Source of the DNA: VXNE01 sp965208745
GTDB lineage: Bacteria; Pseudomonadota; Gammaproteobacteria; Pseudomonadales; Azotimanducaceae
Reading direction: 5' to 3'
Assembly (NCBI GenBank): GCA_965208745.1
Contig: CBDBPN010000003.1
Span: 682,001 to 746,000, forward strand
DNA: 64,000 nt
A program made the translations under genes and the position numbers. The first letter of the stretch is position 1. Each line of letters opens with the position of its first letter. Positions 26,477 through 35,225 of this stretch are shown one piece after another. Below the pieces are notes generated by a model that did no database searches, was not told the DNA's origin, and saw only the letters and a program-made list of their open reading frames with translations.

Positions 26477-27819
26477 TCAGCCGCCCTGCCGCTCCCGGCG
26501 CGCCAGTTCGGCCCGCAAGGCCCGCTGCTCTTCGCGCCCAAGCGGATGGCGCCACATGATCCAGGCGACGCACAGCGTAATGAGGGTCGGCGAACCCGCG
26601 ACCAGCACGCGCACGCCGTCCAGCGTCGCCTGGTCGTTGGCGCCGCCGACGGTAAAGCCGATGAGGCCGAGCGCCGGGTAGACGATCCCGACCGCGAGCG
26701 CCAGGCCGACCTTGCTGGTCAGCGACAGCGTCGAGTAGTAGAGGGCACTGCGTTCGGCGTCGACATCGACCCGATCCTGGTCGATCACGTCCGCCATCAT
26801 CGAACGCAGGAGCATGTCCTTGGCGCCGAAGTTCACCCCGATCATGACGTAGACCGCCAGGATCCAAACGAAGCTCTCCGCCGGCACGACGAAGAGCGAG
26901 CCCGTCGCCAGAGACGATTGCAGAGCTCCGAAACAGAGGGTCCGATGCTTGCCGAAGCGCTCGCTCAGCCGGACGAACACCGGGACGCACAACAGACCCG
27001 TCAGAAACAGCACCACCAGGTACAGGCTCGCCGCCCGCGGCAGCAGGAGTACCTGCACGATGAAGAAGAAGTACACCGATCCATTGATGCCCCCTGTATC
27101 CCCATCAGAAGATCCGCGAGCAGTATCCGGCGCAGGCCCCGGTTCTCGACCATCGCGCCCAAGGCGCGGCGCCAGTCGAGCTTCGGCTGTGCACGGATGG
27201 CCGTTTCACGGGCACTCTTGAGCGCGACGGCGAAAAGGACGGGCACCGCGACGATGATCAGCCAGCCCATCGCCTCCGCACGCAGGCGCATGCCGCCTTC
27301 CGGCCGGAAGTAGTCCATCAGCGCGGGGATCAGGATGACGACGACCGCGCCGGCCAGGCCGAAGAGCTGCAGCGCGCCCATGATGTGCGAGCGCCGGTCG
27401 TAGTCGTCCGACAGTTCCGCCGCCCAAGCCGTGTGGGCAAGGCTCAGCAGTGTCCAGCCGAGATACAGCACGAGCAGCGAACCCGTGAGCAGCAGTTCGC
27501 TCGGCGGGTCCGGCGGCAGGAAGAGCCGGAACGCGCCCAGGAGCAGCACGGGAACCTCGACGGCGATTGCCGGACGACGGCGTCCCTACCGGGTACGTAC
27601 GCGGTCGCCGAGCACGCCGAAGACCGGGTCGGTAAAGACGTCGAAGAAGCGCGCGACCATGAAGATCGTCCCGACGACGGTCAGGCTCATGCCGAGTTCG
27701 GCATAAAGCGGCGGCAGGATCGCAACGACCGGCAGGCCCAGGGCCGTTAGAGCGAAGGCGGGGGACGCGAATCCCGCGAGGCGAGCGCCACGCGGTGCCG
27801 CGGCGGGCGCGGGGGCCAT
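26477..27819 (-). pseudogene. GPH-family symporter, broken by an amber codon and a frameshift
   Basis: Three pieces together make one MFS_2 transporter. The N-terminal piece ends DRVRTR followed by TAG and then, in the same frame, GRRRPAIAVEVPVLLLG; relatives read TRxGRRRPW here, as the intact paralogue at 2360-3778 does (TRFGRRKPW), so TAG replaces one residue, most simply a Trp codon. The second lesion is in LLMGIQGG, where a G run reads five instead of six (27095-27105), shifting the frame before the remaining half (VYFFFIVQVLLLPRAASLY to the end at 26477). Both halves keep transporter features such as HTAWAAELSDDYDRRS and NFGAKDMLLRSMMADVID. Confidence 0.85.
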
Positions 27820-27835
27820 GTTCAGCGCGCGCCGG

Positions 27836-29569
27836 TCACGATGTGCGCCCGTGGCGCAGCAGCGTCCCCGGCGTGACCCCGGTGCACTCGCCGTCCTCGA
27901 ACGTCACCTCGCCGTTGACCACCGTGAGCCGGTAGCCCTCGGCCTTCTGCGCCAGCCGCCAGTCGTCCGCCGGGAAATCGTGGATGCGTTCGGGCGGCAG
28001 CGAGCGCAACGCGTCGTAGTCGTAGACGATAACGTCGGCAGGCGCCCCCTCGCGCAGGAAGCCCCTGTCCGTGAACCCCGCCGCCATCGCCGAGTACCCC
28101 GACAGCCGCCAATGCGCCTGCTCGAGGTCCATCAGGCCGTTGTCCCGGACGAGCCGGCCAATGAAGTCGGTCGGGTAGCGCCCCGTCGTCAGGAACTTCG
28201 TGTGGGCGCCCCCATCGGACAGCCCCGGCAGCACGAAGGGCGAGTTGATGACCTCCCGCATCGTCTCCATGTCGGTCTCGACGGCGGAGTGCGAGAAGAA
28301 CGTGCCGAGGTCCTCGGATAACGAAACATCGAACAGGACATCGACCGGATGCTTGCGCTCGCGGGCGGCCACCTCGCCGATGGTGTAACCCTCCAGCGCG
28401 CGCACCTCCGGCGTGCGGCCTTCCGCGATGCGCATGTCGGGCAACCCCAGGAAGCGTTCGCCGCCCCGGACCGGCTTGTCCGGGTGCGCCTTCCGCTGGG
28501 CAACGAAACCATCGTAGACCTCCCGGACCGCCCGGCGCAGCGCGGGGTCGCGCATCTTCCTCATGCGCTCGGGGACGCTGCCGAGGGTCACCTCGCGCCA
28601 CGCCGGCATCCCGTCGAACAGGTTCCAGTCCGCGAGCGAGAACTCGGTGTTGATGTCGCAGGTGACGGCGTGCCCGAACAGCCGCAGCCCGCGGGCGTTG
28701 CCCTCCTCGAGCCAGCGCAGGATGTCGCGCCAGTGCCCGTAGGTGTTGCCGTGCTGGTCGTGCGCGAACTCGAGCGTGTTCCAGATGATCGGCCGGCCGC
28801 TCACCTCGGCGACCTTCTCGAACAGATCGAAGTCGGCGCCGAGCACCTGGATGAACCCGCGCCCCTTCTCCCCGAGCACGCGGGCGAAGTGGAGCAGGTC
28901 GTCGGGCGCCATGATGTCCGTGATCATGGGCGTGCCGTCGTAGTCGCGCTGCACGCTGTCGGGGCCGAGGAGCTGGGCCGAAAAGCCGCACGCGCCCGCG
29001 TCCATCGCTTCGTCGAGCAGCGCGCCCATTCGCTGCTGCTCGTCGGCGGTCGCGGGACGTCCCTTGGCGTCCTCGAGCCCCATCACCCACGACATCACCG
29101 GCGCCAGTCCCAGGTAGGACAGCACGTTCACGCCCTTCCGCGTGCGCTCGACGCTGTCGAGGTATTGAGGGAAGGTGACCCAGTCCCAGGGCATGCCCGC
29201 CGCCATCGTGGTGGCGCGGACCGCCTCGTTGCGCTCGAGGGTCAGCATGGCGCGTTCGCGGTCCTCGGGCCTCACGGGGGCGAAACCGAAACCGCAGTTG
29301 CCGATCACCACCGACGTGATGCCGTGCCAGCCGGACATCGTGCACCAGGGATCCCAGAAGATCTGCGAGTCGAAGTGCGTGTGCAGGTCGATGAAACCCG
29401 GCGCGACGATCAGGTCCCGCGCGTCGAACACCCGTGCCGCGTCCGATCCGGACACGCTGCCGATCCGCGCGATGCGGCCGTCCGCGATCGCCACGTCAGC
29501 CGTGTAACGCGGCGTTCGCTGACCGTCGATGACGGTGCCGCCCTTGAGGACGAGATCGTACCGGGTCAT
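27836..29569 (-). CDS. N-acyl-D-amino-acid deacylase family amidohydrolase, paralogue 1
   Basis: Zinc-dependent hydrolase (D-aminoacylase/dihydroorotase-like branch) of 577 residues, cytoplasmic. Motifs: LVLKGGTVIDGQRTPRYTADV, the HxH metal site FIDLHTHFDSQIFWDPW, VIGNCGFGFAPV, GACGFSAQLLG, a His in FAHDQHGNTYGHW, and SDGGAHTKFLTTG with the conserved Asp near the end. The start at 29569 overlaps the PPOX gene stop (ATGA). First of three paralogues (31185-32909 and 32918-34642) that share nearly all motifs. N-acyl-D-amino acids or related amides are the expected substrates. Confidence 0.88.
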   Translation of the reverse strand: MTRYDLVLKGGTVIDGQRTPRYTADVAIADGRIARIGSVSGSDAARVFDARDLIVAPGFIDLHTHFDSQIFWDPWCTMSGWHGITSVVIGNCGFGFAPVRPEDRERAMLTLERNEAVRATTMAAGMPWDWVTFPQYLDSVERTRKGVNVLSYLGLAPVMSWVMGLEDAKGRPATADEQQRMGALLDEAMDAGACGFSAQLLGPDSVQRDYDGTPMITDIMAPDDLLHFARVLGEKGRGFIQVLGADFDLFEKVAEVSGRPIIWNTLEFAHDQHGNTYGHWRDILRWLEEGNARGLRLFGHAVTCDINTEFSLADWNLFDGMPAWREVTLGSVPERMRKMRDPALRRAVREVYDGFVAQRKAHPDKPVRGGERFLGLPDMRIAEGRTPEVRALEGYTIGEVAARERKHPVDVLFDVSLSEDLGTFFSHSAVETDMETMREVINSPFVLPGLSDGGAHTKFLTTGRYPTDFIGRLVRDNGLMDLEQAHWRLSGYSAMAAGFTDRGFLREGAPADVIVYDYDALRSLPPERIHDFPADDWRLAQKAEGYRLTVVNGEVTFEDGECTGVTPGTLLRHGRTS

Positions 29570-30072
29570 GAGGTCGTCCATTCCGGGGCCGACCAACCCG
29601 CGTCCTCCCCATCGTCGCGCTGCCAAGTCTGCATCCGGTCGGGCTTCAGGGCCACCACGACGCGGTTCTCGTTCGGCTCTCGTTGGAACTGGTCGAAAAA
29701 GGCGGCGCCGGCCTCCGCGCCGAAGTACTTGACCAGGATTCGCCGCGTGAGGTCCCCGATGTCCCGGTCCAGGATCTCCGCCCGACCGCTCGCCACCACG
29801 GCGCGGTAGTCGTCGCCCTGCTCCACGACCAGCGTCATGCGCGGATCCCGGCGGAGGTTCCTCCGCACCCAGTAGCGTTGTCCGTCCGCGAGGAAGTAGA
29901 ACGACGTGCCGTCCCAGAGGAAGCCGACGGGCGTCACCCGGGGCGACCCGTCCGGGTTGGTCGTGCCGATGATGGCGTGGCGCGTCTCGGCAAGAAACGC
30001 CTCGCGTTGTTCCCGCGTGAGGGGCTTGTTGCCGTGGACCGGCGGGCCGTACGTGACGGTGGAGTACTCCAT
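29566..30072 (-). CDS. Pyridoxamine 5'-phosphate oxidase-fold (PPOX) protein
   Basis: Split beta-barrel flavin- or F420-binding protein of 168 residues. Family blocks: AFLAETRHAIIGTTNPDGSPRVTPVGFLWDG, FYFLADGQRYWVRRNLRRDPRMTLVVE and YRAVVASGRAEI, as in TIGR03618-type PPOX proteins. The specific reaction is unknown. It overlaps the deacylase by ATGA, so the pair is coupled, and lies 17 nt behind the ABM-like gene. Confidence 0.82.
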   Translation of the reverse strand: MEYSTVTYGPPVHGNKPLTREQREAFLAETRHAIIGTTNPDGSPRVTPVGFLWDGTSFYFLADGQRYWVRRNLRRDPRMTLVVEQGDDYRAVVASGRAEILDRDIGDLTRRILVKYFGAEAGAAFFDQFQREPNENRVVVALKPDRMQTWQRDDGEDAGWSAPEWTTS

Positions 30073-30089
30073 GCGAAACCGCGCCGACT

Positions 30090-30461
30090 TCAGCGGCTGA
30101 AGCCGGCCAGGCGCTCGAAGTACTGCGCCCTCGACTCCCCGGAGTCGAGGCGCTCGCGCAGGGCGTCCGAGATGTCGCCAAGGACCTCCATCCGGTCAAG
30201 CGTGTAGGGGTACGGGGGCATGAACCGCTGCCGGTCGGCGCCGCCGCGCGACATGTAGTCGAGCATGGCCTCGGAGTTCGCGTAGAGCTCCATGACCTGG
30301 ACCTTCATTTCGTCCTCGCTGGTGAAGAACCACTCGTAGGCGAGGATCTCGGGGGTGTTCTTCTCGTGGTACGAGATCCAGTCGTTCGCCATGGCCCTGA
30401 ACTCGTCGAGCATGCCGTCTTTGACCGTGACGTAGACGTTGAACCAGACTTTGCCGGACAT
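30090..30461 (-). CDS. Antibiotic-biosynthesis-monooxygenase-like (ABM) dimeric alpha-beta barrel protein
   Basis: A 123-residue protein with the ABM ferredoxin-like pattern: WFNVYVTVKDGMLDEFRAMAND, ILAYEWFFTSEDEMKVQVME and YANSEAMLDYM. Such domains act as small cofactor-free monooxygenases or as ligand-binding subunits. ATG 30461 follows GGGAGACGAAAAG. First gene of the group ABM-PPOX-deacylase 1, so a role in the same degradation step is possible (inference). Confidence 0.65.
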   Translation of the reverse strand: MSGKVWFNVYVTVKDGMLDEFRAMANDWISYHEKNTPEILAYEWFFTSEDEMKVQVMELYANSEAMLDYMSRGGADRQRFMPPYPYTLDRMEVLGDISDALRERLDSGESRAQYFERLAGFSR

Positions 30462-30635
30462 CTTTTCGTCTCCCTGGCCGGCCCGCACCGCCACCGTCAA
30501 TGCACCCCCATCCCGCAGGCGAACCCTGGATCAGCAGTGCATGGTCACCGAATGCGGCAGGTTCTCCACCGTCTTCGAGAAACGTTGGTCGGCGGCGTTA
30601 CGCGGCGCCGCGGAAGTGGCAAGACGCTCGGACCG

Positions 30636-30845
30636 TCAGCCCGGGCCCTTTCCGGACAGTCCCCGACGGGGCTTACCTCTCGGGACGCTAGATAGCAACT
30701 CACGAATCGCGTCCGTGAGATCGTCGATCTTCTTGTTGGTGTGTCCCTGGTGCCGTGCCACCGACGCGAAACCTTCCTCCATTGATGTGCGCAAACCCCT
30801 TATGTCCCCCTTGGTGGCCGGTGCCTCGTCTGTTGGGCGTTCCAT
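30636..30845 (-). CDS. Hypothetical small helical protein (69 aa)
   Basis: No family recognised. The product is polar and helix-rich (GDIRGLRTSMEEGFASVARHQ, TNKKIDDLTDAIRELLSS), with a heptad-like pattern suggesting a short coiled coil, and ends in a basic tail. GAGAAGG precedes the ATG. Similar small proteins are common next to mobile or defence-type genes, but nothing nearby supports a role. Confidence 0.4.
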   Translation of the reverse strand: MERPTDEAPATKGDIRGLRTSMEEGFASVARHQGHTNKKIDDLTDAIRELLSSVPRGKPRRGLSGKGPG

Positions 30846-31184
30846 CGCGCCTTCTCGCCGGAAGTGATGCTGCGGACGTTACCACAAAACCGCACTGAGG
30901 CCGAACGTGTGGAAGTGTGGGCAACGACTGCGAAAGCGCGCAGATGACTCGCCCCGCCGCTGCGTTTTTTGTGGTGCCGGTCAGTGCTTTGGGAGCAGAC
31001 ACGCCGACGCGACGAACGCGCCTCCCGACGGCTGCCTACCTGCAAGCCCCGGGGCACGCGATGGAGGGTTCTCGGCGTGTCTCAGAGCACGGTCCGTGTG
31101 CGTGCTCTTCTACTTCTCGCCGTAGCGCAACCGGAGCCGTCGCCCTGACGGGTTCCTATCTGGGTCCCGCCCGGCTCACCCCAC
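30846..31184. other. Intergenic stretch without a gene
   Basis: No convincing coding frame on either strand. A T6 tract after CGCTGCG (about 30958-30970, plus strand) follows a weak GCGCAG/CTGCG pairing and could be a poor terminator; otherwise nothing seen. Confidence 0.4.
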
Positions 31185-32909
31185 TTACGCGGTCCTTCCA
31201 TGGCGCAGCAGCGTGCCGGGCGTCGCCCCGATGCACTCGCCGTCCTCGAAGGTGACCTCGCCGTTGACGACGGTCAGGCGGTAGCCCTCGGCCTTCTGCG
31301 CGAGGCGCCAGTCGCCGGCCGGGAAGTCGTGGATGCGTTCCGGCGGCAGCGAACGCAGCGCGTCGTAGTCGTAGACGATGACGTCCGCCGGCGCGCCTTC
31401 GCGCAGGAAGCCCCGGTCGGTGAACCCCGCCGCCAGGGCCGAGTAGCCGGACAGCCGCCAGTGCGCCTGCTCGAGGTCCATCAGGCCCATGTCGCGCACG
31501 AGCCGCCCGATGAAATCGGTCGGGTAGCGTCCGGTCGTCGCGAACTTCATGTGGGCGCCGCCGTCGGAAACCCCCGGGAGGACGAACGGGGAGTTGATCG
31601 CCTCGCGCAGGGCGTCGGCGGACGTCTCCGGCGCCAGGGACGTGAAGAACGTCCCGAGGTCCTCGGAGAGCGCGATGTCGAGAAACGCGTCGATCGGGTG
31701 CTTGTTCTCCCGCTCGGCGACCTCGCCGACCGTGTAGCCCTCCAGGGGTCGGACCGCCTCCGTGCGGGCTTCGGCGATCCGCATCTCGGGCACGTAGAGG
31801 TAGGGGGGGACCGGCTTGTCGGGATGCCGGTCCCGTCGGGCCGCGAGGCGGTCGAACTCGGCCCGGAGCGCATCGCGCAGCACGGGGTCGCGCATCCTGG
31901 CCATGCGCTCAGGCACGCTGCCCAGCGTGAGGTCGCGCCAGGCCTTCATCCCGTCGAACAGGTTGAAGTCCTCCAGCGAGAAATGGAAATCGATGTCGCA
32001 GGTGACCGCGTGCGCGTAGAGCCGAAGTCCCCGCGCGTTCCCCCGCTCCAGCCACTCCAGGATGTCCCGGTAGAAGCCGTACGTGTTCCCGTGCTGGTCG
32101 TGCGCGAACTCCAGGTTGTTCCAGATGACCGGCCGGCCGCTGACCTCGGCGACCTTCTCGTAGAGGTCGAAGTCCCCGCCGAGCAACTGGATGAACCCGC
32201 GGCCCTTCTCGCCCAGCACGCGGGCGAAGTGGAGCAGGTCGTCGGCCGCCATGATGTCCGTGATCATGGGCGTGCCGTCGTGGTCGCGCTGCACGCTGTC
32301 CTCGCCCATGTTCTGCGCGGAGAACCCGCACGCGCCCACGTCCATCGCCTCGCTGAGCAGCGCACCCATCTTGCGCTGCTCCTCGGCGGTCGCGGGACGT
32401 CCCTTCGCGTCCTCGAGCCCCATCACCCAGGACATGACCGGCGCGAGGCCCATGTAGGAGAGGACGTTCACGCCCTTCGGCGTGCGCTCGATGCTGTCGA
32501 GATACTCGGGGAAGGTGACCCAGTCCCACGGCATCCCCGCCGCCATCGTCGTCGCCCGCACCGCCTCGTTGCGCTCGAGGGTCAGCATGGCGCGTTCGCG
32601 GTCCTCCGGCGCGACGGGGGCGAAGCCGAAACCGCAGTTGCCGATCACGACCGACGTGACGCCGTGCCAGCCGGACATCGTGCACCAGGGGTCCCAGAAG
32701 ATCTGCGAGTCGAAGTGGGTGTGCAGGTCGATGACGCCGGGCGCGACGATCAGGTCGCGCGCGTCGAACACGCGTGCCGCGTCGGACTCGGAGACGTTCC
32801 CGATCTGTGCGATGCGACCGTCGGCGATCGCGATGTCGCCCGTGTAACGCGGGGTGCGCTGTCCGTCGATGACGGTGCCGCCCCTGAGGAGAAGATCGTA
32901 GCGGGCCAT
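31185..32909 (-). CDS. N-acyl-D-amino-acid deacylase family amidohydrolase, paralogue 2
   Basis: Zinc-dependent hydrolase of 574 residues, close paralogue of the genes at 27836-29569 and 32918-34642. The same metal-site and core motifs are present: VIDLHTHFDSQIFWDPW, VIGNCGFGFAPV, GACGFSAQNMGEDSVQRD, SDGGAHMKFATTG. Differences concentrate in the middle (HFSLEDFNLFDGMKAWRD, PYLYVPEMRIAEART), the region likely to shape the substrate pocket. It starts 8 nt after paralogue 3 stops, so the two form one transcript. The frame is intact. Confidence 0.88.
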   Translation of the reverse strand: MARYDLLLRGGTVIDGQRTPRYTGDIAIADGRIAQIGNVSESDAARVFDARDLIVAPGVIDLHTHFDSQIFWDPWCTMSGWHGVTSVVIGNCGFGFAPVAPEDRERAMLTLERNEAVRATTMAAGMPWDWVTFPEYLDSIERTPKGVNVLSYMGLAPVMSWVMGLEDAKGRPATAEEQRKMGALLSEAMDVGACGFSAQNMGEDSVQRDHDGTPMITDIMAADDLLHFARVLGEKGRGFIQLLGGDFDLYEKVAEVSGRPVIWNNLEFAHDQHGNTYGFYRDILEWLERGNARGLRLYAHAVTCDIDFHFSLEDFNLFDGMKAWRDLTLGSVPERMARMRDPVLRDALRAEFDRLAARRDRHPDKPVPPYLYVPEMRIAEARTEAVRPLEGYTVGEVAERENKHPIDAFLDIALSEDLGTFFTSLAPETSADALREAINSPFVLPGVSDGGAHMKFATTGRYPTDFIGRLVRDMGLMDLEQAHWRLSGYSALAAGFTDRGFLREGAPADVIVYDYDALRSLPPERIHDFPAGDWRLAQKAEGYRLTVVNGEVTFEDGECIGATPGTLLRHGRTA

Positions 32910-32917
32910 GGCCGGTA

Positions 32918-34642
32918 CTACGCGGTCCTTCCGTGCCGCAGCAGCGTGCCGGGGGTCGCCCCGGTGCACTCGCCGTCCTCGAAGGTGACCTCCCCGTTCA
33001 CGATGGTCAGCCGGTAGCCCTCGGATTTCTGCGCCAGGCGCCAGTCGTCCGCCGGGAAGTCGTGGAGGCGCTCCGGCGGCAGCGAACGCAGCGCGTCGTA
33101 GTCGTAGACGATGACATCCGCCGGCGCGCCTTCCCGCAGGAAGCCGCGGTCGGTGAAGCCGGCGGCCATGGCCGAGTAGCCGGAGAGCCGCCAGTGCGCC
33201 TGCTCCAGATCCATCAGCCCCATGTCGCGCACGAGCCGTCCGATGAAGTCGGTCCCGTAGCGCCCGGTGGTCAGGAACTTCATGTGGGCGCCCCCGTCGG
33301 AGAGCCCGGGGAGGACGAACGGAGAGTTGATCACCTCGCGCAGGGCGTCCTCGGACGTTTTCGGCGCGTCGGACGTGAAGAACGTGCCGAGGTCCTCGGA
33401 GAGCGCGGTGTCGAGGAACGTGTCCACCGGATGCTTGTTCTGCCGCGCCGCGACCTCGCCGACCGTGTAGCCCTCCAGGGGACGCACCGCCGACGTGCGC
33501 GCTTCGGCGATGCGCATGTCGGAGATCTTGAGGAAGAGCCCGACCGGCCTGTCGGGATGCCGGTCCCGGCGCTCCGCGAGGCGGTCGAACTCGTCACGCA
33601 GCGCCTGGCGCCGCTCGGGGTCGCGCAGCTTCGCCATGCGCTCGGGCACGCTGCCGAGAGTCACGTCGCGCCAGATCTCCATCGAGTCGAACAGGTTGAA
33701 GTCCTCCAGCGAGAACTGCATGTCGATGTCGCAGGTGACGGCGTGCCCGAACAGACGCAGTCCTCGTGCATTCCCCTTGTTGAGCCACTCCAGGACGTCC
33801 TGGTAGGCGCCGTAGGTGTTGCCGTGCTGGTCGTGCGAGAACTCGAGCGTGTTCCAGATGATCGGGCGGCCGCTGACCTCCGCCACCTTCTCGAAGAGGT
33901 CGAAGTCCCCGCCGAGCAGCTGGATGAACCCGCGCTTCTTCTCGCCCAGCACGCGCGCGAACGCGAGCAGGTCGTCCGGCGCCATGATGTCCGTGATCAT
34001 GGGCGTGCCGTCGTGGTCGCGCTGCACGCTGTCCTGGCCCAGGAGCTGCGCGGAGAACCCGCAGGCGCCGGCGTCCATCGCCTCGCTGAGCAACGCGCCC
34101 ATCCTGCGCTGCTCCTCGGGGGTCGCGGGCCGCCCCTTGGCGGCTTCCTGGCCCATCACCCAGGACATCACCGGCGCGAGGCCCATGTACGAGAGGACGT
34201 TCACGCCCTTCCGGGTCCGGTCGATGCTGTCGAGGTACTCGGGGAACGTGACCCAGTCCCAGGGCATGCCCGCGGCCATCGTCGTCGCGCGCACCGCCTC
34301 GTTGCGTTCGAGGGTCAGCATCGCGCGCTCACGGTGTTCGGGCGCCACCGGCGCAAAACCGAAGCCGCAGTTGCCGATCACGATCGACGTGACGCCGTGC
34401 CACCCCGACATCGTGCACCACGGGTCCCAGAAGATCTGCGAGTCGAAGTGGGTGTGGAGGTCGATGAAGCCCGGCGCGACGATGAGGTCCCGCGCATCGA
34501 ACACGCGCTTGGCGTCGGCCTCGGAGACGCTCCCGATCTGCGCGATGCGCCCGTCCGCGATCGCGACGTCGCCGGTGTAGCGCGGGGTGCGCTGTCCGTC
34601 GACGACCGTGCCGCCCTTGAGGAGGAGATCGTACCGAGGCAT
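32918..34642 (-). CDS. N-acyl-D-amino-acid deacylase family amidohydrolase, paralogue 3
   Basis: Zinc-dependent hydrolase of 574 residues and first gene of the tandem pair. Metal site FIDLHTHFDSQIFWDPW and SDGGAHMKFLTTG are conserved; specific segments include MQFSLEDFNLFDSMEIWRD and VGLFLKISDMRIAEART. ATG 34642 begins MPRYDLLLKGGTVVDGQRTP, matching the N-termini of both paralogues. The three copies probably arose by tandem duplication followed by divergence in the middle region. Divergent from the plus-strand operon starting at 34792. Confidence 0.88.
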   Translation of the reverse strand: MPRYDLLLKGGTVVDGQRTPRYTGDVAIADGRIAQIGSVSEADAKRVFDARDLIVAPGFIDLHTHFDSQIFWDPWCTMSGWHGVTSIVIGNCGFGFAPVAPEHRERAMLTLERNEAVRATTMAAGMPWDWVTFPEYLDSIDRTRKGVNVLSYMGLAPVMSWVMGQEAAKGRPATPEEQRRMGALLSEAMDAGACGFSAQLLGQDSVQRDHDGTPMITDIMAPDDLLAFARVLGEKKRGFIQLLGGDFDLFEKVAEVSGRPIIWNTLEFSHDQHGNTYGAYQDVLEWLNKGNARGLRLFGHAVTCDIDMQFSLEDFNLFDSMEIWRDVTLGSVPERMAKLRDPERRQALRDEFDRLAERRDRHPDRPVGLFLKISDMRIAEARTSAVRPLEGYTVGEVAARQNKHPVDTFLDTALSEDLGTFFTSDAPKTSEDALREVINSPFVLPGLSDGGAHMKFLTTGRYGTDFIGRLVRDMGLMDLEQAHWRLSGYSAMAAGFTDRGFLREGAPADVIVYDYDALRSLPPERLHDFPADDWRLAQKSEGYRLTIVNGEVTFEDGECTGATPGTLLRHGRTA

Positions 34643-34791
34643 GAGAACGTCCGGCGCTGTATGTGAGGCAGAAAAGTATAGCGCGCAGGTGCTGATCCGG
34701 GCGGGGTGTGCTCCGGTTGGCGACCGTTTGACGGTGTGTGTCCCGGACGCGCGCAGGCTATATTCGCCGCACCGCGAGGTGGGAGGACGCC

Positions 34792-35219
34792 ATGTTTTAC
34801 GAACTGCGCCAGTACAAGCGCCCCATGGCCGGCCCGTCGCCCAGCCACGCCGTCCGCCCATGCAACATCCGCCGCCGGTCGCCACGCTCCCGCCGCCGGA
34901 TGTTCCCTGGACGGTACTGCCCGGCAAGATGGATGCGTGGCTGGAACTGATGGAGGGCGAGTTCATCCCGTTCGCGGTCTCGCACGGCATGAACCTCACG
35001 GCCGCCTCTCGCGGCGAAGACCGCGGCGAGGAGGACGAGACCGTCTACGTCTGGATGCGCCGCTTCGAGTCCGAGGCCGAGCGGGAGCGCGTGGACGCCG
35101 CCGTGTACGGGAGCGACACCATGAAGAACGACATCGGCCCGCGCGTCTCCGACGTCCTCGCTCCCGACGGACACGTCGTGACGCGTGTCGTGCCGACGCC
35201 GGCATCGCTCACGCGTTAG
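34792..35219 (+). pseudogene. NIPSNAP-family gene with an internal insertion and frameshift
   Basis: A strong GGGAGGA precedes ATG 34792, which opens MFYELRQYK, the first strand of NIPSNAP dimeric barrel proteins. Normally this runs straight into the next helix; here about 95 extra bases rich in Pro/Arg codons follow, and the rest of the domain (LPGKMDAWLELMEGEFIPFAVSHG, then ETVYVWMRRFESEAERERVDAA and VVTRVVPTPASLTR) is in a different frame. Either the gene is broken, or a shorter protein starts at ATG 34861, which would lack the first strand. First gene of the operon through 42835. Confidence 0.6.
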
Positions 35220-35225
35220 CCGGCC

